Source: Nonomuraea sediminis (lineage in GTDB: Bacteria; Actinomycetota; Actinomycetes; Streptosporangiales; Streptosporangiaceae). Taken from it: 64,000 nucleotides of DNA. Positions 16,315-25,001 of the stretch are shown piece by piece; position 1 is the first letter of the stretch; each line of letters opens with the position of its first letter. Below the pieces are notes generated by a model. That model was not told where the DNA came from, searched no databases, and worked only from the letters and a program-made list of their open reading frames with translations. The DNA lies in assembly GCF_018531495.1 (NCBI RefSeq), contig NZ_JAHDTI010000005.1:310001-374000 (forward strand), given 5' to 3'. Both the position numbers and the translations under genes were made by a program.

Positions 16315-17811
16315 ATGACCCGCGTGGTCCTGCTGGGCGCCTCGCCCGGCCCCGACACTCCGACCGGCTTGAGGCTGGCCGCACTGCCCGGTAATCCCAC
16401 GGTTGCCGAGCGGCTGCGCGGACAGCTCCTCTCCCTGGATCCGCAGCCCGTCACGATCGACCCCTCCGACGTGCCGGGCGCGCTGCGCGCACTGGCCGAG
16501 GTCGCCGAGTCCACAACGGACAACCTCTTCATCATCCCTGAGAACTCGGTCATCCACGACGAGCTGATCTACCAGATCACCAAGGCCAAGCGCGCCGCGC
16601 TTGCGCTCGTCGCCAAGGAGCCGAGACCCGAGGGCGAGGAGGCGCTGGAGGACAGCATCCCGATCGAGGAGGCCGACCCCGAGATCGGCCACGCCACCCT
16701 CGAAGGCCTGCCCGTGCGCGCCCGCGCGGGCAAGTCCAGGGTGGTCTCGGTCGGCACCGCCAACCACGCGGTCACCCGGCCCAACACCGCGCTGCTCGGC
16801 CCGCTGCACGTCGGCCAGCGCAACCTGCCGATCCTGGCCGAGACCTGCAGGGCGCTGGCCGAGATGAGCTTCGGCGCCGACGACGACTTCGTCCAGCTGG
16901 TGGTGTTCGGCCTGGTGCGCAATGGCGTGTCGGTCGGCATCCGCGGCCGCCGCGACCTGTTCTACCGCCGGGTCACCACCCAGGAGGAGGTCAACGAGGC
17001 CGGCGCCGAGATGTCCGGCATGGACGAGGACCGGGCCAGGCTCGACAACGCGGTCAAGGGCGCCGACGGCTTCTTCACCACGTACTTCGTCTCGACCTAC
17101 TCCCGCTTCATCGCCCGGTGGGCTGCCAGGCGCGGGCTGACGCCCAACCAGGTCACGCTGATCTCGATCGTGCTGGGCGTGCTGGCGGCCGCGAGCTTCG
17201 CCACCGGGCAGCGGCCGTTCATGGTGCTGGGCGGGCTGCTGATCTACTTCGCGTTCGTCTTCGACTGCGTCGACGGACAGGTCGCCCGCTACGCCAGGAA
17301 GTTCGGCGTGCTGGGGGCGTGGCTGGACGCCACGTTCGACCGCTTCAAGGAGTACGTGGTCTTCGCCGGGCTGGCGGTCGGCTGGGTGGTCTCCGGCAAC
17401 GGCGACGACATCTGGATCCTGGCGCTGGCCGCGATCTCGCTGCAGTCGGTCAGGCACCTGCTCGACTTCTCCTTCGGCATCTCCAACCGCCGCAAGCCGC
17501 CCGCGCTGCTGCCCACCCTCGCCCTCGACGCGCCCAGCGACAAGCCGCTGCGCAAGGCGCTGGAGAAGCGCAAGGTCGAGCGCAGCCAGGGCATCAGGGG
17601 CCTGCTGAAGATGTGGACCAAGGCCGGCCGCTTCCGCGCCGTCCACTGGGCCCGCAAGATGGTCGTGTTCCCCATCGGCGAGCGGTTCGCGGCCATCGCG
17701 ATCACCGCCGCCCTCTTCGACGCCCGCATCACCTTCCTCACGCTGGTGATCTGGGGTTCCGTCGCCGCCGCTTACACCCTCACCGGACGCGTCATGAGGT
17801 CACTCGCATGA
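16315..17811 (+). CDS. CDP-alcohol phosphatidyltransferase with N-terminal extension
   Basis: A 498-residue protein. Its second half carries the full CDP-alcohol motif at about residues 317-342: DCVDGQVAR, then G eight residues on, then D...D (GAWLDATFD), inside several membrane helices. This domain transfers a phospho-alcohol from a CDP donor. The N-terminal 250 residues resemble a sugar-phosphate nucleotidyltransferase-like or regulatory domain, as in inositol-lipid enzymes; I cannot assign it. ATG 16315 follows AAGGGAG. It is coupled to the next membrane protein by ATGA overlap. Confidence 0.8.
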   Translation: MTRVVLLGASPGPDTPTGLRLAALPGNPTVAERLRGQLLSLDPQPVTIDPSDVPGALRALAEVAESTTDNLFIIPENSVIHDELIYQITKAKRAALALVAKEPRPEGEEALEDSIPIEEADPEIGHATLEGLPVRARAGKSRVVSVGTANHAVTRPNTALLGPLHVGQRNLPILAETCRALAEMSFGADDDFVQLVVFGLVRNGVSVGIRGRRDLFYRRVTTQEEVNEAGAEMSGMDEDRARLDNAVKGADGFFTTYFVSTYSRFIARWAARRGLTPNQVTLISIVLGVLAAASFATGQRPFMVLGGLLIYFAFVFDCVDGQVARYARKFGVLGAWLDATFDRFKEYVVFAGLAVGWVVSGNGDDIWILALAAISLQSVRHLLDFSFGISNRRKPPALLPTLALDAPSDKPLRKALEKRKVERSQGIRGLLKMWTKAGRFRAVHWARKMVVFPIGERFAAIAITAALFDARITFLTLVIWGSVAAAYTLTGRVMRSLA

Positions 17812-18527
17812 TCACCCACCCGGCCAGCATCTCCACGCCCGCCCCCGACCCGGACGAGGAGCGCCGGCGCGTCCAGACGGCCAGGCTGCTCGCCTACCGC
17901 GACGACGGGCCGCTCGTGCACGCGCTCGGCCCCCGGCTCGGCAAGGGCCTGCCGCCCGTTCCCGCCACGCTCGTGGCTCTGATCGCGGTCATCGCCCTGC
18001 AGGTGTCCGGGGTGCTCAAGCCCGGGCCGATCCTGCTGCTCCCCGTGCTGATCGTGGTGCTGCTCGTGCTGCCCACCGCGCCCCGTGACCACCTGGGGCG
18101 CCTCGACTGGCTCACGCCCCCGTTGCTGCGCGGCACCGAGTTCCTGACGATCATCGTGGTGGGGCTCGCCTCCGACGCGCCCAAGTGGCTGCTGTTCGTC
18201 CTGGTCTACGTGGTCGGCTACCACACCTACGACACGGTCTACCGCACGCGGCAGAGCATCTGGCCGCCGGCCTGGGTGTTCCACGCCGGGCTCGGGTGGG
18301 AGCTGCGGCTGCTGATCATCGGGGTGGGGGCCGCGCTGGGGTGGCTCACGCCGGTGCTCGCCGTCCTGACCGCCTACCTGTTCGTGCTGTTCGCGGTCGA
18401 GAGCGTGAACAGCTGGGTGCGGCTCGACAAGGCCTCCGCTCAGGCAGGGGCCGACGCCGAGCAGGACCTGGAGGCCTCGCCGGAAGACGCCCAGGAGGCC
18501 GCCACCGGGGAGGCCGAGCGCGGCTGA
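17808..18527 (+). CDS. Multi-pass membrane protein partner of the phosphatidyltransferase
   Basis: A 239-residue protein with about five or six helices (about residues 48-65, 68-90, 105-125, 128-145, 165-205), a charged N-terminus and an acidic Ala/Glu-rich tail. It resembles the DUF5941 type found next to CDP-alcohol phosphotransferases in actinobacteria. The start overlaps the previous stop, so the proteins probably work together in the membrane. No catalytic motif seen. Confidence 0.6.
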   Translation: MITHPASISTPAPDPDEERRRVQTARLLAYRDDGPLVHALGPRLGKGLPPVPATLVALIAVIALQVSGVLKPGPILLLPVLIVVLLVLPTAPRDHLGRLDWLTPPLLRGTEFLTIIVVGLASDAPKWLLFVLVYVVGYHTYDTVYRTRQSIWPPAWVFHAGLGWELRLLIIGVGAALGWLTPVLAVLTAYLFVLFAVESVNSWVRLDKASAQAGADAEQDLEASPEDAQEAATGEAERG

Positions 18528-18601
18528 CCTCTCGTACGGCGGGCGGTGGGGACCGCCGGTCGCGCAGCGCCTTCAGGGGGAAGGCCGCTGACCCGCATCG
18601 A

Positions 18602-18632
18602 GGCCGGGCACCGTCACGGTGCCCGGCCTTTC
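18602..18632 (+). terminator. Rho-independent terminator
   Basis: GGCCGGGCACCG-TCA-CGGTGCCCGGCC is a perfect 12-bp stem with a 3-base loop followed by TTTC, 75 bases past the membrane-protein stop. Confidence 0.85.
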
Positions 18633-18723
18633 GCATGCCCGGGATCGACATGTCAGTAGATTTCGGGGATCGCGCGCTTAGGCTGGGATGCAGGCACGCT
18701 TCGGGTCTAGCCGGGAGACGCGG

Positions 18724-19440
18724 ATGGCGCTCTGGTCACGGCTGTTCACGCGGGGGACGAACGAACGGGACGCCGCGTATCGGCAGGGTGCGCGCGATGC
18801 CAGGCAGCACCCGTTAGGCGAGTTCACCGATCCCGAGTCACAACCCGCCTACGTCTCCGAGTTGCGGGCCCGTGCCCGGCGGCGCGTGGCCGAGATCGAC
18901 GGGGATCTCGTGGCCCGCCGTACCGCGCTGCTGGGTCAGGCCGCCGGGGCTCGCGAGACCATCCTGCGCGAACTGTCGCGGCCCGGTCTGGAGCCCGTCA
19001 ACGGCCATCAGCCACCCGCCGCGACGGCCGGCGAGGACGCGTTCATCTCGATCGCCGAGGCCCGCAGGCGGCGCGAGGAACGCAGGCGCCAGGACGTGCT
19101 GCGCGCGGCCGGCGACGCCGTCCAGCGGGCGCGCACGCGGATCGAGCAGCTCTCCCAGGAGTGGCAGAGCGCGCTGGCCGAGCGGGAGCACGCCGTGGCC
19201 GCCGCGCAGGCGGAGGCCGACGTCCTGATCGCCGCCTACCGCAGCGGGGTGATGAGCGCCCATCCGCGCAGGGAGGAGCTGCCCCCGCTGTGGAAGGGCG
19301 AGGTCGCCGCCACCGCGCAGCCGCCCACGCTGACCGAGGGCACGCAGGAGCTCGGCCGCATCCTCCAGGACGTCGAGCACCGCATCGAGCTCTGGCACCA
19401 CCAGGTACGGCCCGCCCTCCCCTCCCCGGAGGAGGCGTGA
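18724..19440 (+). CDS. Coiled-coil protein of unknown function
   Basis: A 238-residue, highly charged and mostly helical protein without membrane segments. Residues 45-85 and 120-180 are rich in Arg, Glu and Ala in heptad style (EARRRREERRRQDVLRAA). I chose ATG 18724 because GGGAG precedes it; ATG 18688 is possible. It is one base from the following lipoprotein gene (TGATG). No family recognised; it probably acts with the two neighbouring membrane-linked proteins. Confidence 0.65.
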   Translation: MALWSRLFTRGTNERDAAYRQGARDARQHPLGEFTDPESQPAYVSELRARARRRVAEIDGDLVARRTALLGQAAGARETILRELSRPGLEPVNGHQPPAATAGEDAFISIAEARRRREERRRQDVLRAAGDAVQRARTRIEQLSQEWQSALAEREHAVAAAQAEADVLIAAYRSGVMSAHPRREELPPLWKGEVAATAQPPTLTEGTQELGRILQDVEHRIELWHHQVRPALPSPEEA

Positions 19441-20144
19441 TGCGGGCGGGCGCGGCACTGGTGGCGTTACTGCTGGTCGTGGGCGGGCTGGCGGGGTGCG
19501 GGACCGAGGCGAAGGCCGTGTGCGGCGCCGTGGTGGACTCCACGTCGTACGCGGAGCCCGCGACCTCACGCCAGGACGTGACCTCGAAGCTGCCCGCCTT
19601 CGCGCAGGGCTGCGACTGGATCGCGTTCGCGGCCGTGACGGGGAGCTCGGAGAGCAGCGCGTGCCGCCAGGACCCGGTGGCCATCGCCGCGACCAAGCAG
19701 GAGAACCCCAACGACAACCCCGTGGTCGAGGACAGGATCCGCGCCCACCGCGTCACCGAGGTGCTGCCGAGGGCGGTCAAGCTGTTCGACTGCCCGGCCG
19801 AGGGCCAGGGCTCCGACGTGCTCGGCGCGCTGCGCTACGTGGCCAAGCAGCTGGCCGCCCAGCGCCTGCCGGACAGGGCCCACCAGCTGATCGTCTTCAG
19901 CGACCTGATCAACAACCGCGGCGAGCTGAACATCAACAAGCTCGACCTCGGCGATCGGGCGAGAGCCGCCAAGATCAAGGAGCTCAAGGACGCCCATCTG
20001 CTGCCCGACCTGACCGGCTACGCCGTCACCGTCCACGGCTTCCTGCGCAACAAGACCTCAGGCCCCGACCGCTTCCCGCTGCTCGAGAGCTTCTGGAAGG
20101 AGGCCTTCGAGGCGGCCGGGGCGACGTCCGCCGACCTGCTCTAG
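19440..20144 (+). CDS. Lipoprotein with vWA-like fold
   Basis: A 234-residue protein with a lipoprotein signal (GGLAGC). The middle contains HQLIVFSDLINNRGELN, which looks like a von Willebrand factor A strand-loop with a partial metal-site pattern, followed by the strand TGYAVTVHGFL. I infer a vWA-type binding domain outside the cell. GGAGGAGG precedes ATG 19440. Its TAG stop shares bases with the convergent gene's stop (CTAG). Confidence 0.55.
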   Translation: MRAGAALVALLLVVGGLAGCGTEAKAVCGAVVDSTSYAEPATSRQDVTSKLPAFAQGCDWIAFAAVTGSSESSACRQDPVAIAATKQENPNDNPVVEDRIRAHRVTEVLPRAVKLFDCPAEGQGSDVLGALRYVAKQLAAQRLPDRAHQLIVFSDLINNRGELNINKLDLGDRARAAKIKELKDAHLLPDLTGYAVTVHGFLRNKTSGPDRFPLLESFWKEAFEAAGATSADLL

Positions 20145-21307
20145 CGGACCGGCCTGCGGCGCGACACGATGCGCTCCGCCCAGCTGGCCGCCTCGGGATC
20201 CCGCAGCCCCTCCACGACCCCGCCGAGGTAGGCGGTGGACAGGCTCTCGAAGCCGCTGTCCAGCTGCCTGACCCGGCCGGCGTGGCGGCGCTCGGCGGCC
20301 TGGACGTACTGGGCCACGCTCTCGGCGTAGCCTGCGTCGCCCTGGTAGGCGGCCTGGGCGCGGGCGCACGTGGCCGCCTCGAAGTCCCGCTTGGCGCGCA
20401 GCTCGCGCAGGCGGCGGTCGTTGGGGTTGTGCATCCTGCGGCCCAGGTCGGCGGCGATCAGCGCGGTGGCCACCAGCAGCGCCAGCAGCAGGATCATGGT
20501 GGGCAGCTGCCCGACGCCGTCGGAGGTGGGGCCGATGTTCTGCCCGTCCACCACGAGTGGCTTGACCAGGGCGTCGCGCCGCAGCACTGCCACCGCCCCG
20601 ATCAGGCCGAGCCAGACCAGCGCGACGAACCCCAGCAGCCACCGGCCCCTGGCCGGGCTGCCCGCCTCCTGCCAGGCGCGGAACGCCCTGCCGTACATGT
20701 GCGGGGCGACCAGCATGATCAGGGCGGCGCCGGCGGCGAGCAGGGCGGTCATGGCGATGCTGTCACCCCAGTTGAGGATGACCTGGTACAGGATGGGCAC
20801 CTCGACGATCAGGAGCAGGACCAGCAGCAGCGCGGCCGGCAGCCAGCGGCGCACGACGGGCCAGCGGCTGCCCGACAGCGCGATCGAGCTGGGGCGGCCG
20901 TCGCCAGGGCGCCTACTGGGCTGCTCCAGCTCGGCCAGGTGGCGGCGGGTGTCGTCCAGGGCCTGGCGGGCCTCGGCGAAGGCGCGCTGCGACTCGGCCA
21001 GCCTGATCTTCTGCGACTCGAACTCGGCGCGGGCGCGCTGCTGCTCGCGTTCCGCGCAGTCCTCGACCTTGGCCAGCTCGGCCAGGCGTTCGTCCTCCAG
21101 TTCGTGGAAGCGCGGCACGCTGCCGGTCTCCAAGGTCAGCGTGTCGATCTGGCCCTCGGCGGCGTGGCCGCGGCCCAGCTCCCTTTCCGCCGCGCGACGC
21201 TGCTGCCAGTCGGGGAGGTGGTAGAGGTCGCCGTCGTAGGCGACCGCGGGGGCGATGCGGACGACCTCGTCCGCGGGTGCGTCCTGCTTCCGGCGAGCCA
21301 AGCGCAT
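20141..21307 (-). CDS. Membrane protein with N-terminal coiled coil
   Basis: A 388-residue protein. Residues 70-130 form a charged coiled coil ([20 protein letters not shown]). Four helices follow at about 155-180, 188-210, 225-247 and 270-292, then a soluble helical C-terminus. No family recognised. It converges on the lipoprotein gene with overlapping stops. With the coiled-coil protein and the lipoprotein it looks like an envelope-spanning set of unknown purpose. Confidence 0.65.
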   Translation of the reverse strand: MRLARRKQDAPADEVVRIAPAVAYDGDLYHLPDWQQRRAAERELGRGHAAEGQIDTLTLETGSVPRFHELEDERLAELAKVEDCAEREQQRARAEFESQKIRLAESQRAFAEARQALDDTRRHLAELEQPSRRPGDGRPSSIALSGSRWPVVRRWLPAALLLVLLLIVEVPILYQVILNWGDSIAMTALLAAGAALIMLVAPHMYGRAFRAWQEAGSPARGRWLLGFVALVWLGLIGAVAVLRRDALVKPLVVDGQNIGPTSDGVGQLPTMILLLALLVATALIAADLGRRMHNPNDRRLRELRAKRDFEAATCARAQAAYQGDAGYAESVAQYVQAAERRHAGRVRQLDSGFESLSTAYLGGVVEGLRDPEAASWAERIVSRRRPVR

Positions 21308-21354
21308 CTGGCCTCCAACCCGGGATCTCCACGCTAATGCGGAACAATGGGCGA

Positions 21355-22299
21355 GTGAGCGAATTGCCGGTAATCGACATCGCGCCCCTCACGACCGCCG
21401 ACCCTGGGCGGGTGCCCGACGAGATCGAGGCCGCCTGCCGCGACAGCGGGTTCTTCTACGTGTCCGGGCACGGCGTCCCGCCGGAGCTCGTCGAACGCCT
21501 CGACACGGCCGCCCGGCGCTTCTTCGCCCTGCCCGAGGACGTCAAGAACGAGATCTCCATGGACCGCGGCGGGCGGGCCTGGCGCGGCTTCTTCCCCGTC
21601 GGCGGCGAGCTCACCTCCGGCAGGCCGGACCTGAAGGAGGGCCTCTACTTCGGCGCCGAGCTCCCGCCCTGCGACCTGCCGCTGCACGGCCCGAACCTCT
21701 TCCCCGAGCAGGTCCCCGCGCTGCGGGAGGCGGTGCTCGAATACCTGGACACCATGACGGGCGTCGCGCAGACCGTGATGTCGGGCATCGCGCTCAGCCT
21801 CGGCCTCGACAGGGACTACTTCCGCGACACCTGCACCGCCGACCCCACGATCCTGTTCCGGATCTTCCACTACCCGCCCTCGACACCCGACGCGGACTCC
21901 TGGGGCGTCGGCGAGCACACCGACTACGGCCTGCTCACGCTGCTCCTCCAGGACGACAACGCGGGCCTGCAGGTCCACACGCCCGGCGGCTGGGTCGAGG
22001 CCCCGCCGATCCCCGGCACGTTCGTCTGCAACATCGGCGACATGCTGGACAAGCTCACCGGCGGCGCCTACCGCTCGACGCCGCACCGCGTCCGCAACCT
22101 CAGCGGCCACGAGCGCCTCAGCTTCCCCTTCTTCTTCGACCCCGGCTGGGACAGCGAGGTACCCCCGCTGCCCTACACCCCCGGCACCCGCCCCCGCTGG
22201 GACGGCCAGGACCTGCGCGCCTTCACCGGCCCCTACGGCGCCTACCTGCTGAGCAAGGTGTCCAAGGTCTTCCCTGCCCTCAGCGACGACGTGCTCTGA
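21355..22299 (+). CDS. 2-oxoglutarate/Fe(II) dioxygenase, isopenicillin-N-synthase-like
   Basis: A 314-residue oxygenase. The N-terminal DIOX_N region reads [20 protein letters not shown] and [15 protein letters not shown]. The iron triad is visible as HxD in [11 protein letters not shown] and His in YRSTPHRV, with Arg near [10 protein letters not shown] for 2-oxoglutarate. The substrate is unknown; such enzymes hydroxylate or desaturate small molecules. GTG 21355 matches the family start; ATG 21337 is an alternative. It diverges from the membrane-protein gene. Confidence 0.88.
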   Translation: MSELPVIDIAPLTTADPGRVPDEIEAACRDSGFFYVSGHGVPPELVERLDTAARRFFALPEDVKNEISMDRGGRAWRGFFPVGGELTSGRPDLKEGLYFGAELPPCDLPLHGPNLFPEQVPALREAVLEYLDTMTGVAQTVMSGIALSLGLDRDYFRDTCTADPTILFRIFHYPPSTPDADSWGVGEHTDYGLLTLLLQDDNAGLQVHTPGGWVEAPPIPGTFVCNIGDMLDKLTGGAYRSTPHRVRNLSGHERLSFPFFFDPGWDSEVPPLPYTPGTRPRWDGQDLRAFTGPYGAYLLSKVSKVFPALSDDVL

Positions 22300-22344
22300 A
22301 CTCGGTAGGGCACCGAGGGTGACGGAGTCGGTATACCTGTCTCT

Positions 22345-22815
22345 GTGGAACTGGACAGGCTTGACCGTGACATCATCGGGGCGCTCGTCGAGGATGCGCG
22401 GACGACATATGCCGACATCGGCCATCAGGTGGGGCTGAGCGCGTCGGCCGTGAAGCGGCGCGTCGACCGGCTCAGGGAGGCCGGCGCGATCACGGGTTTC
22501 AGCGCCCGGGTGGCCCCGCAGGCGCTCGGCTGGACCACCGAGGCCTACGTCGAGCTGTTCTGCCAGGGCAAGACCAAACCCTCCGACATCGGGCTGGCCG
22601 TGGCCAAGTTTCCCGAGGTCGTCGGGGCCGCCACGATCACCGGCGAGGCGGACGCGCTGCTGCACATCCGGGCAACCGACGTGCGACATGTGGAGCGGGT
22701 CATCGAGCGTCTGGCGGCCGAATCGTTCGTGGTCAGGACCAAAAGCGTGATCGTCCTGTCTCGCCTGGTCGACGAGGTGATCCCGGTGCGCAACGGATCG
22801 CATGTGCAGGGCTGA
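22345..22815 (+). CDS. Lrp/AsnC-family regulator
   Basis: A 156-residue regulator: N-terminal HTH (LDRDIIGALVEDARTTYADIG, VGLSASAVKRRVDRL) and a C-terminal RAM ligand domain (TITGEADALLHIRATD). It lies just upstream of ddaH and rocD, so it probably controls arginine/ornithine catabolism in response to an amino acid. GTG start. Confidence 0.9.
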   Translation: MELDRLDRDIIGALVEDARTTYADIGHQVGLSASAVKRRVDRLREAGAITGFSARVAPQALGWTTEAYVELFCQGKTKPSDIGLAVAKFPEVVGAATITGEADALLHIRATDVRHVERVIERLAAESFVVRTKSVIVLSRLVDEVIPVRNGSHVQG

Positions 22816-22861
22816 GATTCGCAACAGACCCGCGCGAACACGCAATGTCGCGGTCTTGGCC

Positions 22862-22875
22862 TGCATATTCATGCA
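22862..22875. promoter_or_regulatory. ARG-box-like palindrome before ddaH
   Basis: TGCAT-ATTC-ATGCA has the architecture of an arginine-repressor half-operator (TGAAT-N4-ATTCA in enterobacteria) with TGCAT arms as reported for Streptomyces ARG boxes. It lies 51 bases before ddaH. The local Lrp protein is an alternative binder. Confidence 0.4.
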
Positions 22876-22925
22876 TTCTTAGGCTGTCTCCGTCCCTCAA
22901 CGACCCCCGTATGACGGAGCCCTGC

Positions 22926-23723
22926 ATGCCCAAACACTTCCTCATGTGCCGCCCGGAGCACTTCACGGTCGAGTACGCCATCAATCCGTGGATGGACCCC
23001 GAGGCCGGTGCCGATCGCGAGGTCGCGATCCGGCAGTGGGAGGTGCTGAAGTCGGCCTACGAGAGCCTCGGTCACAAGGTCAGCCTGATCGACCCGATCG
23101 AGGGCCTGCCCGACATGGTCTTCGCCGCCAACGGCGCGCTGGTCGTCGGCGGCCGCGTGTACGGCGCGCGGTTCGCCTTCCCCGAGCGCGCCGCCGAGGG
23201 CCCCGCCTACCTGCGCTGGTTCACCGACCGCGGCTACCAGGCCCAGGCCGCCGAGCACGTCAACGAGGGCGAGGGCGACTTCCTGACCCTGGACGAGTTC
23301 GTGCTGGCGGGCACCGGGTTCCGGACGGACCTGGTCGCCCACAACGAGGCGCAGGAGTACCTCGGACGGCCGGTAATCTCAATGCGGCTGGTCGACCCGC
23401 GTTTCTACCACCTCGACACTGCGCTGTTCCCGCTTGACGGGCACAACGTCGCCTACTACCCGGGAGCCTTCTCCGAGGGCAGCCGCCGGGTGCTCGAGTC
23501 GCTGTTCCCGGACGCCGTGATCGCGAGCGAGGCGGACGCGGCCGTGCTGGGGCTGAACGCGGTCAGCGACGGGCGCAACGTCGTCATCAACGCCGAGGCC
23601 ACCGAGCTCCAGCTGGAGCTCAAGCGCCGAGGCTACGACGTGATCCCCGTCGACCTGTCGGAGCTGCGTAAAGCGGGCGGCGGGCCGAAGTGCTGCACAC
23701 TGGAGATCAGGGGGGAAATCTAA
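22926..23723 (+). CDS. Dimethylarginine/arginine hydrolase family protein (DDAH-like)
   Basis: A 265-residue member of the guanidino-group hydrolase (amidinotransferase) superfamily. Visible: EYAINPWMD, LPDMVFAANGALV, the catalytic His in RFYHLDTALFPL and the nucleophile Cys in GPKCCTLEIR. It should release citrulline or ornithine-type products from arginine derivatives. The immediate downstream ornithine aminotransferase suggests feeding of that pathway. ATG 22926 follows GGAG; ATG 22911 is an alternative. A second, different dimethylargininase is encoded at 51178-51924. Confidence 0.8.
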   Translation: MPKHFLMCRPEHFTVEYAINPWMDPEAGADREVAIRQWEVLKSAYESLGHKVSLIDPIEGLPDMVFAANGALVVGGRVYGARFAFPERAAEGPAYLRWFTDRGYQAQAAEHVNEGEGDFLTLDEFVLAGTGFRTDLVAHNEAQEYLGRPVISMRLVDPRFYHLDTALFPLDGHNVAYYPGAFSEGSRRVLESLFPDAVIASEADAAVLGLNAVSDGRNVVINAEATELQLELKRRGYDVIPVDLSELRKAGGGPKCCTLEIRGEI

Positions 23724-24932
23724 ATGACTACCAGCTCAGAGCTGATCGAGATCAGCGAGCGCCGAAGCGCGCACAACTACCACCCGCTTCCCGTGGTGAT
23801 CCACGAGGCTCACGGCGCCTGGGTCACGGACGTCGAGGGCAAGCGCTACCTGGACTTCCTGTCCGGATACTCGAGCCTGAACTTCGGCCACGGCAACCCG
23901 AAGATCATCGAGGCGGCCCAGGAGCAGCTCAGGAACCTGACGCTGACCAGCCGCGCTTTCTACCACGACCAGTTCGCGCAGTTCTGCGCCGGGCTCGGCG
24001 ACCTGACGGGCAAGGACATGATCCTGCCCATGAACACCGGCGCCGAGGCCGTCGAGACCGCGATCAAGGTGTCCCGCAAGTGGGGCTACCAGGTCAAGGG
24101 CGTGGCACCGGAGCAGGCCAACATCATCGTGATGGAGGACAACTTCCACGGCCGCACCACCACGATCATCAGCTTCTCCACCGACCCCGACGCGCACGAC
24201 GAGTTCGGCCCCTACACGCCCGGCTTCAAGATCGTGAAGTACGGCTCCGCCGAGGCGATCCGCGAGGCCATCGACGCCAACACGGTCGCGGTCCTGGTCG
24301 AGCCCATCCAGGGCGAGGCAGGCGTGCTGGTGCCGCCGGACGGCTACCTGACCCAGGTGCGCGAGCTGTGCACCGAGAACAACGTCCTCATGATCGCCGA
24401 CGAGATCCAGTCGGGCCTCGGCAGGACCGGCAAGACCTTCGCCGTCGAGCACGAGGGCGTCGTCCCCGACATCTACATCCTGGGCAAGGCCCTCGGCGGC
24501 GGCGTCGTGCCGGTGTCGGCCATCGCCGCGAACGAGGACGTGCTCGGTGTCATCAAGCCGGGCCAGCACGGCTCGACGTTCGGCGGCAACCCGCTGGCCT
24601 GCGCGGTCGCCAACGCCGTGATCGAGATCCTCAACACCGGCGAGTTCCAGGCCAGGGCCACCCACCTCGGCGAGATCATGCACGCCAAGCTGCGCGAGCT
24701 CATCGGCCACGGCGTCGTGGCGGTGCGCGGGCGCGGCCTGTGGGCGGGCGTCGACATCGACCCGTCGGTGGCCACCGGCCGCGAGGTGTCCAAGCGCCTG
24801 ATGGAGCGCGGGGTGCTGGCCAAGGACACGCACGGCTCGACGATCAGGCTCGCGCCGCCGATCGTCATCTCCGAGGAGGACCTGCTGTCGGCCCTCGACC
24901 AGCTGGCCGAGGTCATCGCCTCGATGCGCTAG
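23724..24932 (+). CDS. rocD: Ornithine--oxo-acid transaminase
   Basis: A 402-residue class III PLP aminotransferase that converts ornithine to glutamate semialdehyde. It shows FLSGYSSLNFGHGNP, NTGAEAVETAIKVSRKWGY, the Asp of LMIADEIQSGLGRTG and the PLP lysine in YILGKALGGG. It starts directly after the ddaH stop; the pair is likely one transcript. Its product feeds proline/glutamate metabolism. Confidence 0.93.
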   Translation: MTTSSELIEISERRSAHNYHPLPVVIHEAHGAWVTDVEGKRYLDFLSGYSSLNFGHGNPKIIEAAQEQLRNLTLTSRAFYHDQFAQFCAGLGDLTGKDMILPMNTGAEAVETAIKVSRKWGYQVKGVAPEQANIIVMEDNFHGRTTTIISFSTDPDAHDEFGPYTPGFKIVKYGSAEAIREAIDANTVAVLVEPIQGEAGVLVPPDGYLTQVRELCTENNVLMIADEIQSGLGRTGKTFAVEHEGVVPDIYILGKALGGGVVPVSAIAANEDVLGVIKPGQHGSTFGGNPLACAVANAVIEILNTGEFQARATHLGEIMHAKLRELIGHGVVAVRGRGLWAGVDIDPSVATGREVSKRLMERGVLAKDTHGSTIRLAPPIVISEEDLLSALDQLAEVIASMR

Positions 24933-24944
24933 CGGTTCTCCACA

Positions 24945-24984
24945 CATGAGTACGGCTCCCGCCGCGGCGGGAGCCGTACTCATG
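24945..24984. terminator. 40-bp perfect palindrome, bidirectional terminator
   Basis: Each 20-base half (CATGAGTACGGCTCCCGCCG) is the exact complement of the other. It lies 12 bases past rocD and 17 bases before the convergent gene's stop. Confidence 0.8.
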
Positions 24985-25001
24985 TACGACACCGGCGGTC
25001 G

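Noticed and set aside
22345-22872. Long minus-strand frame opposite the Lrp and dioxygenase genes
   Set aside because: Codon pattern and product composition are those of an antisense shadow; both plus-strand genes have clear families.
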